A DNA stretch of 64,000 nt from Chelydra serpentina. Its lineage: Eukaryota; Chordata; Testudines; Chelydridae. Position 1 is the first letter of the stretch, and every line of letters begins with the position of its first letter. Position numbers and translations under genes: made by a program. Positions 28,401 to 40,400 of this stretch are shown piece after piece. The DNA is taken from positions 7,073,501-7,137,500 of the forward strand of contig JBAIAC010000027.1 of assembly GCA_037349315.1 (NCBI GenBank), written 5' to 3'. The notes under the pieces are model-generated. The model searched no databases, was not told where the DNA came from, and saw only the letters and a list, made by a program, of their open reading frames with translations.

Positions 28401-31400
28401 GGGATGGAATGGTCGGAGAACAAAATGAGTTTGAGGATCCAAACTGGAGCCAACACACCATCTACCTGGAGGTCTCCGAGGGATCCCAACTGGGGCCAAT
28501 GTACCATCTACCAGGAGGTCTCTGCCTTGCCTTTTAATAACAGACACGCTGAAGGAGTGTTTGCCCAATCCTTGCCTGCACTAACAAGAGCTCTCATTGT
28601 CCTGAGCATCCTGACCGTTCACATTTTAAAGAAGGGAAAGACCGATAGATAACCCCCTTCTAAGTTCTGAGATGCAAAGTACAGAAAACACAACTCTTCT
28701 AACTCTAGATACAGAGGAGAAGCCTGTGGCCAAGTGACGGTGGTTTCCCCTGTGTGACCATTCCACTTGTTCGTATATAACAGGAGAAATAGGCCACCTG
28801 GCAATTCTTCATGGAGGCCAATGCGAGCACATGGGAGTGTTCAACAGAGCCCCTTAAATTAGCCATCTCAACTCCCACCAACTTGTAATCGCAACTGCTT
28901 GAAACAAAAAGGAAGGTGCTTCTCCCAAGGAACACATCCCAAGTCAGCCAAAGCTGACGAACTTTTGGGACTGAATTAAAATTGTGCCACATTCCCTACT
29001 CCAGTACCCCACGCACATGGCTGTAAGCTGTTTATTTGGTGTGAGGGGAATGACTTAGCCTGTGAATAAGCAGAAAGAGCAATGCTCACCCATCGCTAAT
29101 ACAATGGGTAACCGGACTAGATACATGCGTACTAAAAAGGAGGAGGAAAGTTGCAAGGTGAATTAAAGCTGCCCCCACGTTTGGGAGTGGAATCCAGAGA
29201 GATACATCTGTGGAATTGTGTAACAGGGGTCACATCAGAATAATAATGTTGTTTTCACCTTCAGATGTTAGTCTATTTTCCCATCTGCCTGGCTATTTTC
29301 ATATCACATGGCTGACCGGATCAAATAGATTAAAAACAGAAATCTAACATGGTCAGGTTCTCTCAAGTGTTTGAACTGCTTTGCTGTTCCTTTCCGTAGC
29401 ATAACCTCACCTCTGTCCTCCTCCCCTTGACTGCTCCAAGTAAAACTCCTCTGATAAGAGCATGCACTATGCCCTCATCGTTTATCCTGTTTCTATTAGT
29501 CATTGGTAGGCAGGATTGTTGCACCCCTCCAAATCAGCCAGTATCTTCTTTTCCTTCAGAGGCTGGAGGGCTTGTTTTTAACAATTTATTTCTAATTGTT
29601 CGCAATTTTACACCCAGGAATAACAAATACCATGGACACACTTACGCATGTTGCATTTTATAGCCATGTGAGTGATAGCTACACCATTGCCTGTTCAGAG
29701 ATCTAAGTATTTCAAAACACAGCAGCGCTTATTTGGGCTTGCCAAATTGTACCCAGTTATTTCAAAGTGAAAAATTGTGGGTGCAAAAATCAGATGGTAA
29801 GTTGAAGCCTTTATGTCTGGGTCTCAAAATGCTTTACAAACATTAACTAATGAAGTCCCACCCCACCCTCTGGAGGCAGGTAAAGAGAAGGTAAGGGACT
29901 TGACCAAGGTGAGGGAGTCAATGGCTGAGTCAAGAACAGAACCCAAGAGTCCTTACTCCGAGTCTCTTGCGCTAACCACTAGACAACCGTCCCTTCTTTG
30001 GTACAGTCAGAAAGCAAACTAACCCCCGCTCCTTTATGTACATAAGAACATAAAACAAGCACACAAGACCTGCCTTACTACAACAAAATAATGGCTTACT
30101 TTGTCCGGTATTGTTGTCTTGGAGCAGTACAATATACAGAAAGGAGGCAAGCTAAGTGAGTCGCTTTACCTGCTGTCTCGGTCTGCGTACATCTCCATGT
30201 GTCGGGGATTAATGGTGGGATCAATCACGACCCAGGATCCTCCTCTCAGTTCGGCTTGTGGTGGGATGTACACAAGCACTGGCTGTCTATATTCTCTTAA
30301 GCCATCCACAATGTAGGCACCAAACTTCAGCACCTGGTCATACATGTCTGGGGAAAGGACACAGTAGTTTAAGTTCTTTATCCTCCTCAATCTTAGGCAA
30401 ATAATAATAATCAAAAAAACACCCAACGTTTCTCCTGATGGATTCCTAAGCAGCTCCCCTTAGCACCACCCTGCAAGCACTTTGAGGCATTATTTGGACT
30501 TTAAGGGAAGCCCATAGGTTTACAAAAATGGGCTGGAGTATTTGCAAAAAGGCAATTTTTTGGAGACACCCAAAGCTCTTCCCTGTCCCAGGCTAAGCTG
30601 GGGAAACCAGGAGGATTTAGACACTCATGTTATAAGAACACTTCTGCTTCCAGGTCCAGGAGCTCCAGTTCGGAGCTTGAGATTTGCTTCATTCCTATTG
30701 CAGCCAAATAAGTTCACAGACCCTTATTCTGGGCCTCCGGCTTGACATACTCAAGTCTCATAATGAGTCCTACAAAAGGATCCACCCACAGCGTATCCTA
30801 CTGAAGACAGTGGGTATTTCTGGGTGCTCGGCAATTCTGAAATTCAGGCCAGACAGATGCCTAAATACAAACTTAGGTGCTTAACTTTAGGTCCCCAAGT
30901 TTGAAATGTTTTCCATATACTTTTATTCACATAAATCTAGTGAGCAAGCATGTGTGGGGGGCAGCACGAAGGGCTATAAATGTATGGCAACATAAAGAGG
31001 GCAGTTAATTCTTTTTTCTTGGGTGTGAAAAATATTTTCCTCCTTTCCTTAAATGAAGAACAGCTGAAGGGATTTTGCTGAAACTTAACAATAATAATTG
31101 CACCATCAGAGTAAATGCATGAAAACTGTCAGCCCCAAAGGTGATTTAAAAGAAAGTAACAAATATGACATGATAGAAGTTTATCATGGAAACAATTAAG
31201 CAGCCTCAAGTGCGCACATTGTTAAATTCTCCATTATATAGAGAACTGCTGACTCAAATATATCCAGTCCTTCTCTCTGTCAAAGGAGTACATTTCCCAG
31301 TGCTTTGTAAGCTTTGATTTGAAAGTCCCAAACTTGTAGATTTCCCCCACTTCCTTAGGGAGACCATTCAACAGCCTAACAGATGATCTTGTCAGGAATT

Positions 31401-34400
31401 TTTGCATGGTATTCAGCATGTTTTCCCTTTGTTAGTTTCAGACTGTTACTCCTTAGTCATTGTTTAGGCAACCTACAAATACTCATCTCTCTCAAATATT
31501 TTCCTCCTAATACAGTCCCTTCAAGCCCTTTGCTCATTTCTGTTGCTCTTCTCTGAACTCTTTCCAATTGGTCAATAACTCGACAGTGTTGTGATACCCC
31601 AAAGCAACCCCAGGTGTGCTTGCACTAGAGCAATAAAGCAAGGGTGTTTACCTCTCTGCTCCATGACATGATGCCTTTATGTGCCAAAATCATACTGGCC
31701 TTTTGTAATAGTAATATAAAAGGCTATATATCTCCATCCATCTTAGGCACTTATATAAGCCCCATCACCACAACATCTGAATCACCTCACCACCTTTTAA
31801 TGTATTTATCCTCACAAGAATCTTGTGAGGTAGAGAAGCATCACTTTACAAAGGGAAACTGAGGCAGAGAAACACTGAGTGATTTGCCTAAGGTCACCCA
31901 GGAAGCTTGAGGGAGAGCAAGGAACTGAACCGAAGCCTCACAAGTACCAGACTAGCACCTTCACCACTGGGCCTCTTGGGTCCTCTCATATACACCCACA
32001 TATGGACTAAAGCACTCTGCACGTGCAAAAAATGCCTCCTTATAGAGTTCATTCTCTGAACATAGACAAATAGTTCAAAATCCTTTAAGAAAGTCCAAAC
32101 ACTGCTGAAGAGAAGAATGATCTATTTCCTGCTGATACACATGTGAAGCTATATAAATGCTAAATAAAGCGGATGGGGACCAAAACCAAACAATACTCCA
32201 AACTTTTCATTTGTCCGGAGAAAAAAAGAGAAGAGAGACCTCAAAAAGAGTGACAAATTTATTGCTAATTACACAATTACTTTATTATGTAGTGCTAGTA
32301 ATAAACCACTTGAAGTACTTTCAGCTAATTCTAGTGTTAAGAAAATAATTGCTTGATTCAAATTATTTTAACTGAATGAATTCTTTACTAGACATTTTTT
32401 ACTAGTGCGACATAATAAAATGATTGTGTAATTAGCCATTCATTTTTCACCCCTGCCAAGAGTATATATTTTACTTGGCGGAAGTGTGGGGGGAGACAAG
32501 TGCCACTTGTTTGGATTGGGGAGGTGGAAGAGGAATGGAGACAGAGGGAAAGAGAGCGCTGTACGCACACTGAGGAGGGACTGTGTGAAAGGTCTCATTT
32601 AGGGCTTGACTGAACTTGCCTTACTGACAGTGGGAGTTTTGCTGCTCTGAATGGGAGCCAGGAGCAGGTCTTTAAACCACCCAGAGGCATGACCTTCAGA
32701 ACAAAGGTTCCTTCTCTGTCTCCCCCTTTTTGGGCCCATATGCATTAAGCATATGAAATGCAAGAGCACACACTTCCCCTGGAACTGCCTAGCAGCCTAA
32801 ACTTGATATTGCTTACATCAAATACTTGAGGGCCCTTCGGCCTCCATCTCCTGCACACCCAAAACTCCCACTGAGATAACCTGATGCATTCCTTGGGTAT
32901 GCAAAATCCCCACTGAAGTCAATGGAGCCAGTACTAAGCATACAAAACTCCATCTGATTCAATTGGTTAGATGCGCTTGCGCAGCCAAACTTCCACTGAA
33001 GTACTGGGAGTCTGGGGTCTATGAAGGATGCATGACCTGGCCCTAAATGCTGCCTGTTTTGCTTTTAAAAGCGTCCTAACAATGATCTAAAGAACACCCT
33101 AAACATTCCACTAATGTCAGCTTCATGGCTACTTTGTACCTGATCAGATGGGAATGGAGCCACTGTGGTTCTTTCACTTACATTGGAATATTTCAAATGT
33201 TTGTCAAGACTGTATGGTAAGGAATGGAAGGAACTGACACATCACGTCATTCTCTTTGCTGGAATGTCACATCCGTGCTCCCCTTTAAAAAAGCCAGGTT
33301 GACTCTTCCCCAACAAATCGTGTATAAATAATTTAGAACCCATCACTGTATATGTAGAGTAGGGATTATTTTTTCCAGTGTGCACTACTTTGCATTTATC
33401 AACGTTGAATTTCATCTGCCACTTTTATTGCCCAGTCACCCAGTTTTGTGAGATCCCTCTGTAACCGCCGCCAGCCTTCTTTGGACTTAACTATCTTGAA
33501 TAAATGTTGTATTGTCTGCAAACTTCACCACTGTTCACCCCCTTTTTCCAGATCATTTATGATTATGGTGAACAGCACTGGTCCCAGTACAGCTGCTTTG
33601 GGGATGCCGCTGTTCACATCTCTCCATTGTGAAAACTGACAATTTTTTCCTACCCTTTGTTTTCTCTCTTTCATTCAATTACTGCTCATGCAAGGACCTT
33701 TCCTCTGATCCCATGGCTACTTAGTTTCTTTAAGAGTCTTCAGTGGGGGACCTTGTCAACAGCTTTCTGAAAATCCAGGTACACTATATTGGCTAGATCA
33801 CCCATATCCACATGCTTATTGACTCCCTCGAAGCATTTTAATAGATTGGTGAGGCATGACTTCCCTTAACAAAAGCTATGCTTGAGTAGGGAGTGTATGA
33901 TCTGGTCCTCCAGATGCCTTGTGTGTTGACTTGTACAAGTCAACTGAAATCAATGTAAGTTTCTATACTATAGAGCCAATTCACAGCAGGGGAAACCGAC
34001 ATAATTTACATGGTTACAAAAAACGGTTACCAGACTCTCATAAGAGAGTATTTAACAATAAAAAAACTTTGCACTTCTATAGCACCGTTCATCCTAAAGC
34101 CCTTTGCAAACATACTTAGCTAAGCAAAACAACATCATTGTGAAATAGGTATTGTTATAATACCTATTTTACTGATGGTGAAAGTGAAATGATAACAGAA
34201 TTGCTGAAAGTGATTCAAAATGCAGCGAAGAAAATCCAGGAGTACTGATTCCTAGTCCCCTGGTCTAGCCACTAGAAAACACATGCTCCCTGTATTATAT
34301 TAATATTGTATTTGAGTATGAAAGTACAAAACATTTACTACACTGTGATAAATACCTTTACTGTGGTATTTGCAGTATTCTGTATTGTTAGAATGGGAAA

Positions 34401-37400
34401 TTCTGCACCAAATTTAACTACTGCAGATGGTAAATGGTGCCGTATTTTAATGGTGCCCACAGTTCTGTGTTTTCATTGGGCAGTCCTAGTGCCTTGGCAG
34501 GGTAGCGACTTTAAAAACAGTTATTACTGTAACTAACGTACTGAATATGGTTTAAAAAGTTATCATGGCAAAGAGCAAGAGACCAGCCACCTTTAAGAAT
34601 TAAAGGGTTGCATAACTGTGTTCAAAAATACAGATATTTATGCTGAGTATATGAGCAAAGACAATTAAACCGGGAATTCCTCAGTGTGTCTTTTTAAATT
34701 GCCTTTTTGTACATAAATACATAAATAAAGAAGACCCCAGCAAACTGGGGGGGAAATTAAAATGAATGGAACTTCCTGGCCAGATTTCACTCCACTATTA
34801 ATTCAAACCTGGGACTCACGAGCCACGTGAAAAGCACAGTGTCGATTGGAAATGCTCACAGACCTTTCAGGAGAGCAGTGCTGTTTGTTATGCAGCAGGA
34901 TATTCTGTCCACGTAACATTCACTTTCACATTCAATATCTGTGTGTTTACCTGCAGTGGGTGTCTGCATCTACTGTATACAGATATAAAATCTGCCAGAA
35001 ACTGTTATCATTACACTGTATGGGTAAATATTGGCAGCCAGATGCATCAAGCGTGCTAGAAAGGCTGCAGACGGCTTTTTTCGTTTCTATAATGATGGGC
35101 AGTATGCCGTACTCCCTCGAAGCTGGAACAGATCTCATCAGCTTGGCTGGATTACCAGGTAGGACCTTAAGGTAAACACCAAGCATACATTGGCTGCAGA
35201 CACATAATGTACCCCATAAACCCATTAAATATAGGCAGTGCTGTATTTCAACATCCAGGTAATCAGAGATTTTAAATGGCCTTTTCATTCTGGTTGAAGT
35301 TTTCAATAAGATTTTTTTTTTTATTGTTATTTATAACTGGTCCCAGGAAAAAAATAATAAGTGTAACATGAAAAACCAACCGAGAGTGACCCTGTAGCAC
35401 CAGCAGTGATGCAGTTTAATATCACTGGGATTTGCATCCTATCAAACTATTCATGCTGAGTCTGAGACCCTGGTGCTAATTTCTAGTAAATTTCACGCTT
35501 GATGTCTCACTGGTGTGGGTCATTGCCGGTTCGTCTAAATAAACTGCTTCCAAATGGCTCCTCTATCTAAATATTCAAGCCAGTTTTTATAATTTAATTT
35601 TGCATTATGCTGAATAGCCTTCCGGCCAGATAGAGCTTGTTGGGTAACCACCAATACCACTGTGATATGCCTTTATTTGTTTTATTTATTTATTTAACTG
35701 CTTGAATTAGACCTCCTAGGCTGACTAGTAAAGAGGTTCCCCCCCCACCCCCTCAACTAATGTCAATTTTCAGCATAGCAAGAGCTGTCTCTAATCTTTT
35801 CCTACTCATTACACACAATTTTGGAGTCATTTTACCCACAGTGCAGTCGGCTCCTGGCAGTGTGTTTGTGTGCACTGAGGGGTGGCATAATTGTTTATTT
35901 TCCCTCCCTGCATAATCCCCAGCTAGCATTGAAACCAAAACTGCAAACAACTCCCCAAGGGATGTCGAAACTGACAAGAGAGACGGAGACTTTCTACCCA
36001 GGTCCTTTTACATGAGATAATATGGAGAAAACATCCTGACCCGTATGTAAATCAAAATGGCTCTATTCTTCACCCTCCCCTCCTGTGCTATTCTCACCTC
36101 CTCTAGTAATAAGAAGTGATATGCAAATAAAAATATTGGCACTTCCGTTATATGGCTCCAGAGCCCTGCCCTGTAGTTCTGATTCCAAAGCAAAATTCAG
36201 TTCAAGGGATATTACTAACAAAGGGCAAGCTGTCAAAGAGCATGGGAAGCTGACACAACAGCAGCAACTTAGTAAGACTACATTCTATAGCTTATTCTAC
36301 GAGAGGATCTCAGTGCACTTTAAAAGCATTAATGAATTAAATCTCATAGCAATAGCGGAGAAACTGAGGTACACAGATGTCAAGGCTGCATAGCAAAGTG
36401 GCAGAGATGGGACTAGAACTCAGATCTCTTGATGCCCACCATCTTGTGTTGTGACCAGTGACTAGGTTTCCTCCCTGGAAGATATCCTCATTCTCGGAGT
36501 ATTCTGCAAACTAAACTGTGTTCTTTCCCTGTCATGCTAAGAGAGACTAGCAGGCCCAATAAAACCCGTCTTCATCATGCAAGTCTTTCTAGACTAGGGA
36601 TTTTTACTCTGTCAGCGGCACTGTAACTTTTCTTCCTGGTGTTTGTCAAGTGCCATGTACATGTAAAGTGCTGTCATCTTTTACTTATTTAAATTTTATA
36701 GCACCTCCCTGGCACTTCACAAAATTTAAAATAGTAATATCCGGTCCCAAATTCGAACGGATGGCATATTAACGGAGCAGCTTTATATTGTTCAATCCAC
36801 ATGAGCTGCCACCTTTGCCTGCAGAGTCAATTTGGAGACAACCCTTGATATGACAATAATACAATATGAAATTATCAATGACCAAGGGTTGGTCCACACT
36901 ACCCCCCAAATTCGAACTAAGATACACGACTTCAGCTACGTGAATAACTTCAAAGTACTTACCGCTGGTCCACACGGCGGCGCGCAGGCTCCCCCGTCGA
37001 CTACGCCTGCTCCGTTCGTGGAGCAGGATTACCGGCGTCGACGGGGGAGCACTTCCTGGTTCGATTTATCGCGTCTACACAGGACGCGATAAATCGAACC
37101 CAGAAGATCGATTGGACTCCTCCGATGCGGCGGGTTAAGTGTAGACCTACCCTAAGTTACCCGCATGGCAGCATATGCCGATACATTTTTTAAAAAAATG
37201 TAACACTATTGGCTAAACCAGCCCCATACCAAAGCTGTGAGGATCTTTTCAAGCAGTAGGAGTTTCCCAGGATTAGGGTTTAATTGGTCCAGGTTAGAAG
37301 CTGTAAATTTTGTTAGCAACTAAGCTACTGTTAAAATCCAATTACCCATTTTCAGTGCTACTGATCTGGGCAATCCCTATAGCTGTTTAGGAGGGTATGC

Positions 37401-40400
37401 ATACAAATAATGCAGTGTTGTTTACTCTCAACAGAAAAAACGGTTCCTTGCCGTCTCATAACTGTTGTTCTTCGAGATATGTTGTTCACGTCCATCCCAA
37501 TTAGGTGACTCCCAAGCCTAAATTCTGGAGGCGGGGCCAGAGTTGACTACTCTACCGAAGGCCGTATCATCTCTGGCCTGCTGGGTGATCGCATAATGGG
37601 CAGCGAACGTGTGTATGGAGGACCACGTCGTCGCTCTGCAGATTTCCTGGGTGGGAACCCGCACCAGAAATACTGCCGAGGAAGCCTGCACTCTGATGGA
37701 GTGCGCCATGCGCGGAGGAGCAGGCACCCCTGCCAAATTGTAGCACTCCCGGCTGCAGGACGTCATCCACGCCGAAATTCGTTGGGAGGAGACTGGCAGA
37801 CCTTCCATCCTGTCTGCCACAGCTACAAAGAGTTGAACAGACTTCCGGAACGGCGTCGTTCTCTCAACGTAGAAGGTTCGCGCTCTGCGAATATCCAATG
37901 AGTGCAGCCTCTGCTCCCTGCTGCTTGAATGCGGTTTAAGACAGAACACTGGGAGGAAAATGGCCTGGTTGATGTGGAATTGGGAAACCAACTTCGGGAG
38001 GAAAGCTGGGTGTGGTCTGAGCTGAACCTTGTCTTTACAGAACACGGTTTATGGAGGCTCTGATGTTAGGGCCTTGAGCTCAGACACCCTCCTGGCTGAG
38101 GTTATCGCCACCAGAAACACCACCTTGTAAGAGAGATAGAGCATGGAGCATGTCACCAGTGGTTCAAAGGGCAGCCCTGTCAATCTGGAAAGGACCAGAT
38201 TGAGGTCCCAGGCTGGGACCGGCTGTTGGACGTGCAGGTATAGCCTGTCGAGAACCTTGAGGAAATGGCTAACTATAGGTGGCAAAAAACCAACCGGTTC
38301 TCAGCACCTGGATGGACGGCCAAGATAGCAGCCAAGTGAACCCTTATTGACAACATGGACAGCCCCTGCTGCTTAAGGTGGAGAAGGTAGCACAATATAC
38401 ATGGTATAGAGGTGAGAGTGGGTGACAAACTGTGTTGCGTTGATCAGATTTAGAACATCTTCCACTTGGCTAGGTAGGTAACCCTGGTAGAGGGCTTTCT
38501 ACTGCCAAGGAGGACTTGTCTGACCGGGTCTGAACAGGAAAGCTTGATTAGATTCAGCCATGGAGCTTCCATGCTGTGAGGTGTAGTGACTCTAGGTTCG
38601 GGTGCTGGAGATGATCATGATCCTGGGTCAATAAATCCGGGAAGAGCGGCAAGGTGACTGGGGCTTCCACGGACATTTGCAGGAGTGATATGTACCAGTG
38701 CTGATGGGGCCAGGCTGGAGCTATAATATCACCGAAGCTTGTTCCCTCCGTATCTTGAGGAGAACCTTGTGAACGAGCGGAATGGGTGGGACCGCGTAAA
38801 GATGGTCTCCCCATGGCAGAAGGAATGCGTCCATGATGGAAGCCAGACTGACTCAGGAAGGAGAAGATGACCCCTGCATATACTACCTGTGGGTCGAGCC
38901 ACCACAGGAGGGAGTCGAGAACCTGGCGGGGCAGGGTTATGACCCTGTCCAAATTAACCTGGGCTGGCCAATACACCGAAGCTAGCCACGACTGAAGGGG
39001 TCAAAATCTGAGTCTGGCATTCCGCACCACATAGGTACAGGCGGCCATGTGTCCTAGAAGTTTCTGGCAGTTCCTTGCTGTAGTGGTGGGGAACTGCCTG
39101 AGACCTTGAATGATGTTGCCGAGGGCTTGGAACCTCACCTCCGGGAGGTATGCCCTGCCCTGGATCGAGTCCAGCACCGCCCCTATAAATTCTATCCGCC
39201 GAACTGGAGATAACGTCGATTTCCCCTCGTTCAGAAGAAGGCCCAGATGGTCGAACGTCACTCTTACGAAGCCGACCTGTGCCTCCACTTGAGCTCTGCA
39301 GCGGCCCTTGATGAGCCAGTCGTCGAGGTACGGGAACATCTGTACCTGCCGCTATGCAGGAACGCGGCCATGACTGCCAAGCACTTGGTAAACATTCGAG
39401 GTGCTGCTGACAGGCTGAACGGGAGGACTGTGAACCAATAGTGGTTGTTGTCACCACAAACCTGAGGTATTTTCTGTGGGGCAGAGTTATTGCTATGCGA
39501 AAGTACGCGTCCTTCAAGTTGAGGGCAGCGTACCAGTCTCCTGGATCCAAGGACGGGATGATGGAGGCCAAAGAGACCATGTGGAACTTGAACTTCTTCA
39601 TGAACTTGTTGAGTTCTCGCAGGTCTAGGATGGCCTGAGCCCACCTTTGGCTTCTGGTATTAGGAAATACTGGGAATAGAAACCCTTGCCCTTCTGCTCC
39701 TGAGGAGCCTCTTCCACTACCCTTAGCGAAAGGAGCGAGTGCACCTCCTGTATAAGGAGTCGCTCATGAGAGGAGTCCCTGAAGGGGGACGGAGAAGAGG
39801 GGTGGAAGGGCGGGAGGGCACAGAATTGGATGGAGTATCCCTTCTCTACCGTACAGAGCACCAAGCGGTCCGAAGTGATACGGGACTATGCACGGTAGAA
39901 AGGGGATAGTCGGGACGAGAAGTTAAGGCAGGGTAGATCCAGATCTTGTTCTGGTGCGCTGTCCTCGGCCGCATCTTCAAAAGGTCAGTTTGGGGCCAGG
40001 AGGTGGTTTGGATTCCAGAACCCTGGACTGAGGACGGATGCGGCCTTTTCCTACCACTCCTATTCTTCCTCCGGGAACTGTCCTGTCAGTTCTGTTGTTG
40101 GTAGAACCGCGGAGGAGGTTCTGCTGCGTGGAGGCCCAGTGATTTGAGGGTGGCTCTTGAGTCACACCCTCAAAGGGGAGGTCCTGAATGGTTTGCAGGA
40201 CCTCGTATGGCAGACCTGAAACTTGGAGCCATCACCCTGGAGGCCGCATCAGCTCCATCTAGCGCCGCCTGCAGGGAAGGTCGTGAGATGAGCTTGCCCT
40301 CCTCAACCAAGGCTGAGAACTCGGCATGGGAGTCTTGTGGCAGCAGCTTTGCAAATGTTGCCATTGCTCCACATGTATTATAGCACTGTCTGCTGATTTG

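Larger units (their letters stand above)
27108..30169 (-). other. ACACA intron (3.1 kb)
   Basis: This intron contains two MIR-like copies in the gene's orientation (28145-28350 and 29800-29995). The 121-aa ORF near 27408-27773 overlaps ORFs on the other strand and shows no family motif. I see nothing else. Confidence 0.8.

Noticed and set aside
34947..35306. 119-aa minus-strand frame
   Set aside because: No family motif, overlaps a plus-strand frame, and no codon-level sign of selection visible; treated as chance.
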